This document shows positions 8,610-17,835 of a DNA stretch of 64,000 nt, piece after piece. The DNA lies in contig NZ_CM001555.1 in the NCBI RefSeq assembly GCF_000275865.1, positions 1,453,099 through 1,517,098 on the forward strand, in the 5' to 3' direction. Within the stretch, counting starts at the first letter, position 1, and every line of letters begins with the position of its first letter. Both the position numbers and the translations under genes were made by a program. The notes under the pieces are model-generated. The model saw only the letters and a list, made by a program, of their open reading frames with translations. It made no database searches and was not told where the DNA came from. This DNA is from Methanofollis liminatans DSM 4140 (lineage in GTDB: Archaea > Halobacteriota > Methanomicrobia > Methanomicrobiales > Methanofollaceae).

Positions 8610-9266
8610 TTACGCCTCGGCGCTGTCGTAGATGAGGGTCAGGTAGCGCGCCTCAAAGACGCCGATGAACGGGCCGATGAGGATCGCAACGGCGGCGATC
8701 AGGATGAAGGCAAGGAGCCAGCCGACGAGCGGGATCAGCGCAAGGATGAACGAGACGATGCCCATGACAATGATGAAGATCATGACCGCAACGACGAGGA
8801 CGATCCACACGATGATCAGGGCAAGGATGTAGTTGAGCCACCCGATCCTGCCGATGTGGGCCAGGACCGCCGAGACGTTGAACGCCTCGCCGAAGCTGTC
8901 GGTGCGTGCAAACCTGATCAGGGCCATAATGGCGATGAGCGAGAAGAGGAAGTACACGATCATGCTGATGATCGCGCCAACAGTCATCGCCGCCTCGCCG
9001 CCGCCGCCCAGGACGAGGGAGATGATGAAGGGTATGATGAAGTACACGATGCCGACGATGATCAGCTTGATCCCGTTGACGAACATCTCCCCCCAGCCCT
9101 CGAGGGCGGGCAGTTGAGATTCGCCCTTGTAGATCTTCCACTGAAAACCTCCCCAGAGGGGGAAGATGATCATGCTGATGAAGAGCAGGAGCCATGTTCC
9201 CCAGTTGCCGACGAGGCCGTTTCTGGTGTACTCGTATGAGTCACCGAGCATTTTGCCGAATTCCAT
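8610..9266 (-). CDS. DUF4013 membrane protein (first of a tandem pair)
   Basis: This 218-residue integral membrane protein has about six hydrophobic stretches. It opens with MEFGKMLGDSYEYTRNGLVG, has an amphipathic IRFARTDSFGEAFNVSAVL segment in the middle, and ends FEARYLTLIYDSAEA. This layout is that of DUF4013 proteins, which are common in methanogens and without known function. The true start is the ATG at 9266. A GTG nine bases upstream lies inside the AGGTGAT ribosome-binding site and should not be used. A TATA box sits at 9311-9318. The next gene on this strand is a clear paralogue with the same landmarks, so the pair arose by duplication and may form one complex. Confidence 0.85.
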   Translation of the reverse strand: MEFGKMLGDSYEYTRNGLVGNWGTWLLLFISMIIFPLWGGFQWKIYKGESQLPALEGWGEMFVNGIKLIIVGIVYFIIPFIISLVLGGGGEAAMTVGAIISMIVYFLFSLIAIMALIRFARTDSFGEAFNVSAVLAHIGRIGWLNYILALIIVWIVLVVAVMIFIIVMGIVSFILALIPLVGWLLAFILIAAVAILIGPFIGVFEARYLTLIYDSAEA

Positions 9267-9310
9267 TACAATCACCTTTTGTCTGGATGGGTGATGGTAT
9301 TGTGCCGGCG

Positions 9311-9318
9311 TATAAATG
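9311..9318 (-). promoter_or_regulatory. TATA box of the first DUF4013 gene
   Basis: CATTTATA on the minus strand lies 45 bases upstream of the ATG at 9266. It predicts a leader of about 20 bases that includes AGGTGAT. Confidence 0.5.
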
Positions 9319-9386
9319 GATATCGGAGTATCTGCGGATACTTCATCCTCTAACCGAAATGGAAGGGCCAGAAAAGAAAAAAAAGA

Positions 9387-10043
9387 TCAGGCGGGCGCCG
9401 AAGCGCTCTCATAGATCTGGGTCATATACCGGGCAGCGAAGATCGAGAGGACCGGCATGATCACGAGTGAGATAAGCCAGCCGATGAGCGGGATCATTCC
9501 CAGCACGATATTGATGACGCCGACGACGACATAGATGATGATCAGGGCGATGATGTAGTCCAGCCAGCCGATCGATCCGATGTGCGCCATAATTGCGCGG
9601 ATGTTGAACGCCTCGCCGAAGCTGTCGGTCCGTGCAAACCTGATTCCGCCGAAGATGGCGATCAGCCCGATGGCAATGGCAAGGATGATGAAGATGATCA
9701 ACCCGATGAGCATCATGCCGATACCGGCACCCATCAGTGCGTCAGAACCCTGTCCACCTGCCATCAGGGCAATCGAGCCACCAAAGAAGATCATGGCCAC
9801 AAGGATCAGGGGGATCGCATAGATCAGCTCGACGATGAAGAGCTTGATCCCGTCGATGAAGAGTTTGCCCCAGTTTTCCAGTTCGGGCGCGGGGTCCTTG
9901 CCCCGGTAGATCTCCATCATATAGCCCATGATCAGGGGGAAGATGATCGAGCTGATGATCAGGAGGATCCATTTCACCCATTTACCCATGACCGCTTCCT
10001 TTGCATATTCAAAGGCATTTCCAAGCATTGAACCGTAATCCAT
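9387..10043 (-). CDS. DUF4013 membrane protein (second of a tandem pair)
   Basis: This 218-residue membrane protein is a paralogue of its neighbour. It starts MDYGSMLGNAFEYAKEAVMG, has the conserved IRFARTDSFGEAFNIRAIM segment near the middle, several hydrophobic helices, and ends FAARYMTQIYESASAPA. As in the neighbour, a GTG nine bases upstream lies inside the GAGGTG ribosome-binding site, so the ATG at 10043 is chosen. It has its own TATA box (10086-10095), so it need not be co-transcribed with the downstream copy. The function of DUF4013 is unknown; membrane location is the only safe inference. Confidence 0.85.
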   Translation of the reverse strand: MDYGSMLGNAFEYAKEAVMGKWVKWILLIISSIIFPLIMGYMMEIYRGKDPAPELENWGKLFIDGIKLFIVELIYAIPLILVAMIFFGGSIALMAGGQGSDALMGAGIGMMLIGLIIFIILAIAIGLIAIFGGIRFARTDSFGEAFNIRAIMAHIGSIGWLDYIIALIIIYVVVGVINIVLGMIPLIGWLISLVIMPVLSIFAARYMTQIYESASAPA

Positions 10044-10085
10044 CAAGAGCACCTCCGCGGTGCATATCTCGATGCAACCATTCGA

Positions 10086-10095
10086 GATATAAATC
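10086..10095 (-). promoter_or_regulatory. TATA box of the second DUF4013 gene
   Basis: GATTTATATC on the minus strand lies 43 bases before the ATG at 10043, with GAGGTG between. The layout matches that of the neighbouring paralogue. Confidence 0.5.
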
Positions 10096-10155
10096 TACCG
10101 AAAAAAGAGAGAGTTATGAGATTGGATTAACCCGAAAGAGAAAGCAAGGCCGGGG

Positions 10156-11640
10156 TTAGTGCCTGAAATAGCGCACGCCGGTAAAGACCATCGCCACGTT
10201 CAACCTGTTCGCCGCCTCGATGACCTCTGCGTCCCTGATCGATCCGCCGGGCTGGACGAGGGCCGTCGCTCCGGCCGCTGCGGCGACCTCCAGGGTGTCG
10301 GGGAAGGGCAGGAAGGCGTCGGAGGCGACGACCGTGCCGGTGACCGGGGAGCGGGCCTTTTCGACGGCGATCCGGGCCGAGTCGACCCGGTTCATCTGCC
10401 CGGCGCCGATCCCGACCACCGCACGGTCGGTCGCATAGATGATCGCGTTGCTCTTCGTGTGCTTGCAGACCTTCATCGCAAAGCGCATCGCCCTGATCTC
10501 ATCTTCGGTCGGCTCGCGCTCGGAGACGACCTGCCACTCCTCCTGTGGTTCGGGGGTCCGCTGGACCAGGATGCCGCCGTCGATGCTCCGCACCTCGTCG
10601 GCCTCGATCTTCGCGGGCAGCAGGAGGACGCGCATGTTCGGTTTGGTCTTCATCGTCTCGATCGCCTCGGGGCTGTACGACGGGGCGACGATCACCTCGA
10701 CGAAGGTGCCGCAGATCTCCTCGGCAAACGCCTTCCCGACCTCGCGGTTGACGACGACGATCGAGCCGTAGGCCGAGACGGGATCCACCTCGCGGGCGGC
10801 GATGTAGGCCTCGAGGACGTCGGCGCCGAGAGCGACGCCGCAGGGGTTGTTGTGCTTGACGATCACCGATGCGGGCGCGTCAAACTCCCTGAGAAGGGAG
10901 ACAGCGGCGTGCACGTCGAGATAGTTGTTGTACGACATCTCCTTGCCCTGCATCGGGGTCTGGCCGGCAATCCCGGTCTCGCCGTAGACGGCCGCCTGCT
11001 GGTGCGGGTTCTCGCCGTAGCGGAGTGAGCGGCCGTTCCTGAACTGGAAGGAGTAGGTCTCCGGGAACCCGCCGTCGAGGCTGGAGAGATAGTTCGAGAT
11101 GGCGGCGTCGTACGCAGCGGTCCGTGCAAAGACCTTCTTTGCAAGGGCGAGCCGCTCGTCGTAGGTAAACCCGCCCTTTGCGACGGCCTCCTTCACCTTC
11201 GGATAATCGGCCGGGTCGACGACGACCGAGACGTACTTGAAGTTCTTCGCCGAGGCCCGGATCATCGCCGGCCCGCCGATGTCGATGAACTCGATGAGAC
11301 GGTCGAGGTCGAGGTGCTCGCCCGACATCTTCTCGAAGGGATAGAGGTTGACGACGACAAGGTCGATCGGGTTGATGGCGAGGTCCTTCATCACCCCGGC
11401 GTCGATCTCGGGCCGGCCCAGGAGGCCGCCGTGGATGCGCGGGTGGAGGGTCTTCACCCTGCCGTCCATGATCTCAGGCGAACCCGTATAATCGGAGACC
11501 TCGACAAAATCGATCCCTGCTTCCTTCAGGGCCCGTCCTGTCCCTCCCGAGCTGATGATGCGGTAGCCGTTCTCACTGAGGGTCGCTGCAAGGTCCACAA
11601 TGCCGGCCTTGTCCCAGACCGAGAGAAGTGCCCATTTCAT
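10156..11640 (-). CDS. purH: Bifunctional AICAR formyltransferase / IMP cyclohydrolase
   Basis: This 494-residue enzyme carries out the last two steps of IMP synthesis. The N-terminal IMP cyclohydrolase domain (about 1-190) begins MKWALLSVWDKAGIVDLA and contains SSGGTGRALKEAGI and GRVKTLHPRIHGGLLGR. The formyltransferase domain contains KHNNPCGVA, CKHTKSNAI and GIGAGQMNRVDSARIA and ends QPGGSIRDAEVIEAANRLNVAMVFTGVRYFRH (given here as landmarks only, not a full match). PurH is the bacterial solution; many archaea use PurP and PurO instead. It diverges from a PAPS-reductase-like gene, and one TATA-like element could serve both. Confidence 0.95.
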   Translation of the reverse strand: MKWALLSVWDKAGIVDLAATLSENGYRIISSGGTGRALKEAGIDFVEVSDYTGSPEIMDGRVKTLHPRIHGGLLGRPEIDAGVMKDLAINPIDLVVVNLYPFEKMSGEHLDLDRLIEFIDIGGPAMIRASAKNFKYVSVVVDPADYPKVKEAVAKGGFTYDERLALAKKVFARTAAYDAAISNYLSSLDGGFPETYSFQFRNGRSLRYGENPHQQAAVYGETGIAGQTPMQGKEMSYNNYLDVHAAVSLLREFDAPASVIVKHNNPCGVALGADVLEAYIAAREVDPVSAYGSIVVVNREVGKAFAEEICGTFVEVIVAPSYSPEAIETMKTKPNMRVLLLPAKIEADEVRSIDGGILVQRTPEPQEEWQVVSEREPTEDEIRAMRFAMKVCKHTKSNAIIYATDRAVVGIGAGQMNRVDSARIAVEKARSPVTGTVVASDAFLPFPDTLEVAAAAGATALVQPGGSIRDAEVIEAANRLNVAMVFTGVRYFRH

Positions 11641-11663
11641 GATGAATGTATGGAGCCGGAATA

Positions 11664-11676
11664 TCTTATATCTTTC
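11664..11676. promoter_or_regulatory. Bidirectional TATA-like element between purH and the PAPS-reductase-like gene
   Basis: TATCTTATATCTT reads as a TATA box on both strands. It is about 30 bases upstream of the purH ATG (11640). For the plus strand it predicts transcription from about 11697, which places the ATG at 11727 within a short leader. Confidence 0.45.
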
Positions 11677-11726
11677 AAGGGGAGGGGATGCAACCTATTA
11701 TCCGCCCCTCGATCGTACCTGATCCT

Positions 11727-13100
11727 ATGCGGGAACCCTCGGTCAAAAAGACCCTGTACTGGTGCAGGCAGTGCAATCTCCCACTTATCGGCAGGACCTG
11801 CAGATGCGGGGCCGAAGGCGCGGAGATCCCTCTCCAGAAACCCTACGACCTCAGGCCCGCCCTGGGCCACGATATGGATCTGCTCAGGTCCCTCCTCCAG
11901 GAGCGCTACGGGACCGACCATATCCCGCAGATCATTCTTTTTAACAAGATCGGCGGCGTCGACCGGACGGAGGCGATCATCGCAAACGGCGTCGTTTTCG
12001 GCCGTCTAACCTACGATCCGGTCAGCGGATCCTATACCCTCGATCTCTCGCAGGACGCCCTGCGCTCCCTCCTCCCCTTCATCACGAAGGGCATCGTGGA
12101 CGTCACCGGGGCGGCGGCCGAGCAGAGACAGGAAAACCGGCGCATCGGCGGCAAAAAAGTCGCCGTCAGGACCGAGATCACAAACGGCCCGGTCGTCGTC
12201 AGGAGCGGGGAGCGGTGGGGCACCGGGATCCTCAGGGACGGCGAGGTGAGAGTGAAGCAGATCGGGAAGGTCGAGACCGAGGACCTTCCCGACCCCTCCT
12301 GGGGGGAGGCCGTGCGGGTGAATGTCCGCGCCCTCAAGGACCTCGAACGGACGGCGGTCCGCTTCATCAGGCAGCACATGGACGACCGGCCGCGCGCCAA
12401 CGTCTCGTTCTCCGGCGGCAAGGACAGCACCGTGGTCCTCGAACTGGCCAGACGGGCCGGGATCACCGACGCCTACTATGTGGACACCGGCATGGAGTTC
12501 CCGGAAACGGTGGCGTTCGTGAAGGAGACCGGGATCGAGAAGGTCATTCGCGGCGGGGATTTCTGGAGAGACATAAAAAAATACGACCTGCCAAGAAAGG
12601 ACGACCGCTGGTGCTGCGAGCGGCTCAAGCTCCAGCCGGTAAAGGACTGGCTCAGCCGGCAGGGCCCATGCGTCACCGTGCAGGGGAACCGGTGGTACGA
12701 ATCGTTCATGCGCTCGACCCTTCCCCCGGTTGTCGAAAACCCGTTCAACCCACTGCAGTTGAACATCTCCCCGATCAGGAACTGGCGGGCGCTTGAGGTG
12801 TTCCTCTACCTCTGGTGGAGAAAGGTGCCGTACAACCCCCTCTATGAGATGGGCTTTGAGCGGGTCGGCTGCTGGCACTGCCCGGCCATGCTCCAGAGCG
12901 AGGCGGCGCGCACAAAGGAGATCCATCCGGCCCTTGCCGCCCGGTGGGAGGAGTACCTCCGCACGTGGGCACAGAAGGAGAAGATCCCGCAGCGCTGTGT
13001 GGATCTCGGCCTCTGGCGCTGGAAAGAGTTGCCGCCGAAGATGCGCGAACTCGCCGCTCAGGAGGGGATCGCTCTCCCAAAACCGAGGCTTAAAACCTGA
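11727..13100 (+). CDS. Phosphoadenosine phosphosulfate reductase-family protein (archaeal type)
   Basis: This protein of about 457 residues starts with a zinc-ribbon-like knuckle (C13, C16, C25, C27 in YWCRQCNLPLIGRTCRC). It has a middle region that may be PUA-like (about 140-200) and a PP-loop domain with SFSGGKDSTVVLEL at about 227-240, then YYVDTGMEFPET. A cysteine-rich segment follows (RWCCERLK, then GCWHCPAML), which could hold a metal or Fe-S cluster. The family handles adenylyl-sulfate or thiol transfer chemistry; the substrate of this archaeal group is uncertain. Start: TGATCC stands just before this ATG. An ATG at 11688 after GGAGGGG is the alternative. Confidence 0.8.
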   Translation: MREPSVKKTLYWCRQCNLPLIGRTCRCGAEGAEIPLQKPYDLRPALGHDMDLLRSLLQERYGTDHIPQIILFNKIGGVDRTEAIIANGVVFGRLTYDPVSGSYTLDLSQDALRSLLPFITKGIVDVTGAAAEQRQENRRIGGKKVAVRTEITNGPVVVRSGERWGTGILRDGEVRVKQIGKVETEDLPDPSWGEAVRVNVRALKDLERTAVRFIRQHMDDRPRANVSFSGGKDSTVVLELARRAGITDAYYVDTGMEFPETVAFVKETGIEKVIRGGDFWRDIKKYDLPRKDDRWCCERLKLQPVKDWLSRQGPCVTVQGNRWYESFMRSTLPPVVENPFNPLQLNISPIRNWRALEVFLYLWWRKVPYNPLYEMGFERVGCWHCPAMLQSEAARTKEIHPALAARWEEYLRTWAQKEKIPQRCVDLGLWRWKELPPKMRELAAQEGIALPKPRLKT

Positions 13101-13169
13101 ATGGCGACAAATAGTCCTCTAAATCCCAATCAGGAGCATAATTAAGTAGATATCTATCACGGCAGTAGA

Positions 13170-13207
13170 AAATAATATATAGAACTACATTGCAATTGTT
13201 ATTGCAA
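13170..13207 (+). promoter_or_regulatory. grpE-dnaK-dnaJ promoter with inverted-repeat operator
   Basis: An AT-rich TATA box (AATAATATATAG, about 13170-13182) is followed by a perfect inverted repeat TTGCAAT-TGTT-ATTGCAA at 13190-13207. The arms are 7 bp with a 4-base spacer. Transcription should start near 13200, so the palindrome overlaps the start site, where a repressor would block it. It differs from CIRCE and from the Archaeoglobus HSR1 site as I remember them. Confidence 0.6.
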
Positions 13208-13226
13208 CACAATTACGAGGACACTC

Positions 13227-13760
13227 ATGGATGCGGATAGAGAGATAAAAAAACCGGATGAGCAACCGGTGTCGGATCAGGCCGGCCCTCCGCAGCCTGA
13301 GATAAATGTGGAGGCACTCACACAAGAGAACGAAGCCCTGAAAAAGGCTTACGAAGAGTTGAACGAACGGCATCTCCGCCTCGCCGCAGACTTCGACAAC
13401 TTCAGGAGGCGTACGAACCGGCAGATCGACGAGATCAGGGAATTCGCCCTGGAAAAGTTCGCTGCCGACCTGCTCGACGTCGCCGACAATTTCGAGCGCG
13501 CCCTGAAGGCGGACGATGCATCCCTGCGCGAGGGGCTTGAGAGCATCCAGAAACAGTTCACCGGGATCATGGAGCGCTACGGGATCAGACACTTCGAGTG
13601 TAAGAACGGCGAATTCGACCCTGAAAAACACGAAGCAGTCGTCTGCATCCCCTCGGACCACCCGGAAGGCACGATCGTCGAAGAATTCATGCGCGGCTAC
13701 TGCATGCACGATCGGGTGATCAGGCACGCAAAAGTCGCGGTCTCGCAGAGAAAAGAATAA
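13227..13760 (+). CDS. grpE: Nucleotide exchange factor GrpE
   Basis: This 177-residue cofactor exchanges nucleotide on DnaK. A charged, glutamate-rich N-terminus leads into a long coiled coil (about 30-100: ALTQENEALKKAYEELNERH, RLAADFDNFRRRTNRQ). A beta domain ends LRGY-like as MRGYCMHDRVIRHAKVAVS, the GrpE signature. GAGG lies six bases before the ATG. It heads the grpE-dnaK-dnaJ operon in the normal order and is 12 bases from dnaK. In archaea this chaperone set is generally taken to be of bacterial origin. Confidence 0.97.
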   Translation: MDADREIKKPDEQPVSDQAGPPQPEINVEALTQENEALKKAYEELNERHLRLAADFDNFRRRTNRQIDEIREFALEKFAADLLDVADNFERALKADDASLREGLESIQKQFTGIMERYGIRHFECKNGEFDPEKHEAVVCIPSDHPEGTIVEEFMRGYCMHDRVIRHAKVAVSQRKE

Positions 13761-13772
13761 CGGAGGATAACA

Positions 13773-15608
13773 ATGGCATCAGAAAAAGTTCTTGGCATTG
13801 ACCTTGGTACGACAAACTCGTGCATGGCGATCATGGAGGGCGGACAGCCAGTTGTCATCGCCAATGCCGAAGGTGGAAGAACAACGCCGTCGGTCGTCGC
13901 CTTTAGCAAGGACGGCGAGCGGCTGGTCGGCAACGTCGCAAAGAGGCAGGCGGTAACCAACCCGAAACGCACGATCATCTCGATCAAGCGGAAGATGGGT
14001 ACGAACGAGACCGTCGATATCGACGAGAAGAAGTACACCCCGCAGGAGATCTCGGCGATGATCCTGCAGAAGATGAAGGTCGACGCGGAGGCCTATCTCG
14101 GCGAGAAGATCGAGAAGGCAGTCATCACCGTCCCGGCCTACTTCAACGACGCCCAGCGGCAGGCGACAAAGGACGCCGGCAAGATCGCCGGGCTTGAAGT
14201 GCTGCGGATCATCAACGAACCGACGGCGAGCGCCCTTGCCTACGGCATCGACAAAGAAGAGGAGGCGACCGTCCTCGTCTACGATCTCGGCGGCGGCACC
14301 TTCGATGTCTCCATCCTCCAGCTCGGCGACGGCGTCTTTGAGGTGAAGGCGACGGCCGGGAACAACCGCCTCGGCGGCGACGACTTCGACCAGCGCGTCA
14401 TGGACTGGATCGTCGCCGAGTTCAGGGCAAAAGAGGGGATCGACCTCTCGAAGGACCCGATGGCCCTGCAGCGGATCCGTGACGCCGCAGAGAACGCCAA
14501 GAAAGAACTCTCCAGCGTCCAGAAGACGAACATCAACCTCCCGTACATCACCACCGATGCGAGCGGCCCCAAGTTCCTGGACATGGACCTCACCCGTGCA
14601 AAGTTCGAGCAGCTCGTCGGCGACCTCGTCGAGAAGACTGTCGAGCCGGTGAAGCAGGCCCTCTCCGACGCCAAAATGACCGCCAAGGACATCGACCACA
14701 TCCTTATGGTCGGTGGATCGACCCGCGTCCCCATGGTCGTCGAGACGGTCAGGAAACTTCTGGGCAAGGAACCCGACAAGGGCATCAACCCCGACGAGTG
14801 CGTGGCGGTCGGCGCGGCGATCCAGGGCGGCGTCCTCACCGGCGAAGCAAAGGACGTGCTCCTCCTCGACGTCACCCCGCTCTCCCTCGGGATCGAGACA
14901 CTGGGCGGCATCGCCACGAAGCTGATCGACCGGAACACCACCATCCCGACGAGAAAGAGCCAGATCTTCTCGACTGCCGCAGACGGCCAGACGAGCGTCG
15001 AGATCCACGTCATGCAGGGCGAGCGCGCCCTGGCAAAGGACAACTTCACCCTGGGCAAATTCCAGCTCACCGGCATCCCGCCGGCGCCCCGCGGCATCCC
15101 GCAGATCGAGGTCACCTTCAACATCGACGCAAACGGCATCGTCCATGTCTCGGCCAAGGACCTCGGGACCGGCAACGAGCAGACGATCACGATCAAGGGC
15201 GGCAAGGGCCTCTCCGAGGACGAGGTCAGCCGGATGGTCGACGACTCGAAGAAATTCGAGGAAGAGGACCGGAAGAAGCGGGAGGAGATCGAGGTCAGGA
15301 ACACCGCCGACACCGCGGTCTACACCGCCGAAAAGACCCTCAAGGAGTCGAAGGACAAGATTGCAGCCGACGACCAGAAGAAGATCGAGGACGCGGTCGC
15401 CGCCCTGAAGACGTCCCTTGAAGGCGACGACGTCGAGGAGATCAAGAAGAAGATGGAAGAGCTCACCGAAGCCGTCTATGCCGTGACCGCAAAGCTCTAC
15501 CAGGAAGCGCAGAAGGCCCAGGCCGAAGCCGGGGCCGCCGGTGCAGAGAAGACAGACGACAACGTTGTCGACGCCGACTTCGATGTCAAGGACGAGAAGA
15601 AAGAGTGA
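13773..15608 (+). CDS. dnaK: Molecular chaperone DnaK (Hsp70)
   Basis: This 611-residue Hsp70 binds unfolded chains in an ATP-driven cycle. The ATPase domain starts [18 protein letters not shown] and has [33 protein letters not shown] and [13 protein letters not shown]. The substrate domain includes [14 protein letters not shown] and [18 protein letters not shown]. The lid is helical, and the tail [15 protein letters not shown] is acidic, as in bacterial DnaK. The length is full. It lies between grpE and dnaJ, with six bases to dnaJ. A long antisense frame (13779-15713) covers the gene and is a codon-bias shadow. Confidence 0.99.
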   Translation: MASEKVLGIDLGTTNSCMAIMEGGQPVVIANAEGGRTTPSVVAFSKDGERLVGNVAKRQAVTNPKRTIISIKRKMGTNETVDIDEKKYTPQEISAMILQKMKVDAEAYLGEKIEKAVITVPAYFNDAQRQATKDAGKIAGLEVLRIINEPTASALAYGIDKEEEATVLVYDLGGGTFDVSILQLGDGVFEVKATAGNNRLGGDDFDQRVMDWIVAEFRAKEGIDLSKDPMALQRIRDAAENAKKELSSVQKTNINLPYITTDASGPKFLDMDLTRAKFEQLVGDLVEKTVEPVKQALSDAKMTAKDIDHILMVGGSTRVPMVVETVRKLLGKEPDKGINPDECVAVGAAIQGGVLTGEAKDVLLLDVTPLSLGIETLGGIATKLIDRNTTIPTRKSQIFSTAADGQTSVEIHVMQGERALAKDNFTLGKFQLTGIPPAPRGIPQIEVTFNIDANGIVHVSAKDLGTGNEQTITIKGGKGLSEDEVSRMVDDSKKFEEEDRKKREEIEVRNTADTAVYTAEKTLKESKDKIAADDQKKIEDAVAALKTSLEGDDVEEIKKKMEELTEAVYAVTAKLYQEAQKAQAEAGAAGAEKTDDNVVDADFDVKDEKKE

Positions 15609-15614
15609 GTTTCG

Positions 15615-16748
15615 ATGAGTGCGGGAAGCTACTATGATGTCCTCGGCGTCGCCCGGGACGCCGGCGACCAGGAGATCAAGAAGGCATACCGCAACCTTGC
15701 ACGCAAATACCATCCCGATGTCTGCAAGGAGCCTGACGCGGAGGAGAAGTTCAAAGAGATCAACGAGGCCTATTCGGTCCTCTCAGACGCGACCAAACGG
15801 GCGCAGTACGACAACATCGGCCATGACGCCTTCAAGAACGCCTCGAAGGGCTCGTACACCGGTGGCGGCGGCTACGGCGGCGGGTTCCAGTCCGACTTCA
15901 GCGGCTTCGGAGACATATTCGACACCTTCTTTGGTGGCGGCGGAGGGGCGAGAGGTCCGCGGCCGGGTGCCGATCTCCTCCTTCGCCTCTCGATCAACCT
16001 GAAAGACGCCGTCTTCGGAATCGATCGAGAAGTCGAGGTCTTCCACACGGAATCGTGCCCTGAGTGCGACGGCACCGGGAGCAAGACCAAAAAAGTCCAC
16101 ACCTGCCCGACCTGCGGCGGGAGCGGTCAGATCAGGCAGGTGAGCCAGTCCCTCTTCGGCCAGTTCGTCAGGATGTCCACCTGTCCGGCATGCGGCGGCC
16201 GGGGCAAAAAGCCAGAAGAACCCTGCAAAACCTGCGGCGGCAGCGGCCACACCCGCGTGAAGCGGAAGGTGAACGTCCATATCCCGCCGGGTGCCGATAC
16301 CGGGATGCGCCTCAGGATGGAGGGGTATGGCGAGGCCGGAGACTACGGCGCCCCGGTAGGCGACCTCTATATCGAGCTGATTGTAGAGGGTCACCCAAGG
16401 TTCGCCCGAACGGGAGACAACATCGAGACCGAGGCCCAGATCTCGCCGGCACAGGCAGCGGTCGGGTCCAGCGTCGAGGTGAAGACGATCGACGACCGGA
16501 CGGTGGACTTAAAGATTCCGGCCGGGATCCAGCACGGCACCGCCCTGCGCATACCCGGCGAGGGCGTGCGGCGGCGCGGGCGCCCGGGCGATCTCCTGGT
16601 CCGCGTGCGGATCGTCGTGCCAAAGAGCCTCTCCGACGAGGAGCGGGAACTCTACCAGAAACTCCTTGAGATCGAGAATAAGAAGGGCCCGGGGAAAAAG
16701 GGCTTTTTCAAGGATTTCGTCGATAAGGTGATGGGGCAGGAAGATTAG
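15615..16748 (+). CDS. dnaJ: Chaperone protein DnaJ (type I Hsp40)
   Basis: This 377-residue co-chaperone stimulates DnaK and delivers substrates. The J domain (about 5-70) carries HPD in [14 protein letters not shown]-rich linker follows ([19 protein letters not shown]). Four CxxCxGxG zinc repeats are present: [24 protein letters not shown] and CKTCGGSG. C-terminal beta domains end [15 protein letters not shown]. All parts of a type I DnaJ are present. It closes the chaperone operon, with an oligo(T) run just after the stop. Confidence 0.98.
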   Translation: MSAGSYYDVLGVARDAGDQEIKKAYRNLARKYHPDVCKEPDAEEKFKEINEAYSVLSDATKRAQYDNIGHDAFKNASKGSYTGGGGYGGGFQSDFSGFGDIFDTFFGGGGGARGPRPGADLLLRLSINLKDAVFGIDREVEVFHTESCPECDGTGSKTKKVHTCPTCGGSGQIRQVSQSLFGQFVRMSTCPACGGRGKKPEEPCKTCGGSGHTRVKRKVNVHIPPGADTGMRLRMEGYGEAGDYGAPVGDLYIELIVEGHPRFARTGDNIETEAQISPAQAAVGSSVEVKTIDDRTVDLKIPAGIQHGTALRIPGEGVRRRGRPGDLLVRVRIVVPKSLSDEERELYQKLLEIENKKGPGKKGFFKDFVDKVMGQED

Positions 16749-16754
16749 ACCCCA

Positions 16755-16761
16755 CTTTTTT
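16755..16761 (+). terminator. Oligo(T) terminator after dnaJ
   Basis: A CTTTTTT run begins a few bases after the dnaJ stop codon. Archaeal RNA polymerase terminates at such U-rich stretches without needing a hairpin. Confidence 0.55.
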
Positions 16762-16915
16762 GTTATCTGCACTTGATTGGATCTCTTTCATGGAATGCCG
16801 GGGGAGCTGGAGATTGGCGGGCCCCCGTAAAGATCGTGCATTTTTGCTTTCGCCGGGCCAGGTCCCGAGGGCGAACCAACAACAGGAGAGCACGAGGAAT
16901 GAGATCAGGAGGAGA

Positions 16916-17516
16916 CCGGTCAGGCGCGGGAGACGCTCATCCATCTGGTGAAAAGTATCCGCGCACCCGTTGCCGGATCAGAAGCATCATCAAAAATATT
17001 TCACGCAACACACCCCGCCAAATACGGGATATATCCAATTTAATCTGATATTAATATCCAGATAATGAATTGGAGCCCAGAAACAAATACGAGATATTTA
17101 TATGCAATAATATAAACTATTAAATACGCCCGAAATAGCATAGTACATGTGGCATCTCTCATGCCGTTGTCAGGATCCGTGGCGGGGAAAAACGCATAAT
17201 TTAGCGACAGTTGCCTGAAAAGTTGCCATTCAGGCATTTTACCAACGATGGAGCACTGCACGCCCCCCTCTCGCTAAATCGATCCCATAACTATGGCATA
17301 GCATGGAAATACACCTCTCAAAACGTGCTTTCGATTCACCAGAACGATCCGTTGCGCAACGACGCGACCGGTCATGGGGTTGCCGCACTTTCCAGATGTT
17401 GTGTGATTCCTCCTTTCAATGAAATCAACACACTCCTATAATTTTTCACGGTGGGGATGATACGGGATTATCGCTACCCCACATCCCCATTGTTTACAAA
17501 ATAATGATTAGAAATA
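16916..17516 (+). repeat. Duplicated 600-bp element, copy 1 (candidate non-coding RNA locus)
   Basis: This AT-rich block has a second copy 920-921 bases downstream (17836-18437) with almost no length change. It contains a TATA box TTTATATG (17097-17104), a hairpin GGCAT-CTCTC-ATGCC (17151-17165), and a hairpin TGCCTGAA-N9-TTCAGGCA (17212-17236). A 59-base stretch (17339-17397) is identical in both copies and includes the palindrome CGTTGCGCAACG (17350-17361) and GACCGGTC. A TATAATTTTT end follows. Frames shared by the two copies do not show better protein than DNA conservation, so I treat it as non-coding. Confidence 0.75.
17106..17450 (+). ncRNA. Candidate non-coding RNA, copy 1
   Basis: This is the inferred transcript of the duplicated element, with approximate ends: start about 25 bases after TTTATATG and end at the oligo(T) near 17450. 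It includes both hairpins and the 59-base invariant core. No known RNA family was recognised. In the stem at 17212-17236, a T-A pair here is a C-G pair in copy 2, a compensatory change, although the adjacent pair is lost in copy 2. Confidence 0.35.
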
Positions 17517-17524
17517 TCGGCTTT

Positions 17525-17762
17525 ATTGAAACTCCCATACCGAGCTTGATGTCTCCCCTGTAATCGCAGGGAGGGAGCGCGGATCCCCCGCCTTCCCCCT
17601 CCTGCCTGCCGGGAGTTGCACCCCCGGACCCCACGTGCGATGGGCCCCGGGAAGAGCAACCAGGACATCCAGGGAGAGGGCGTGCCGCATCCACACCTAT
17701 CCTGAACGGGGGTCCGGGGGCAGCAGTCCCCCGGCGCAAGCACGCCAGAATAAGATTTCATA
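17525..17762 (-). repeat. Family B repeat
   Basis: A unit of about 235 bases lies between the two copies of the 600-bp element. Its reverse complement matches 28360-28592 over nearly its full length, and in part 29140-29310. It carries two G/C hairpins: CCGGGGG-CAGCAGT-CCCCCGG near 17712-17735, and an imperfect CCGGGAGT-TGC-ACCCCCGG near 17606-17625, the motif also found in family A. The conserved edge reads GATTACAGGGGAGAC and CTCGGTATGGGAG in the other copy. Confidence 0.75.
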
Positions 17763-17835
17763 CCAGCCGAAATATCTTTACGGCAGCACAGGCATCGGGT
17801 TTTTGCAAATTGTTCCAGAAATGTGCGGTCATCTC

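Noticed and set aside
13779-15713. A 644-codon frame antisense to dnaK
   Set aside because: It mirrors the third-position GC bias of dnaK on the other strand; dnaK is fully supported by motifs.
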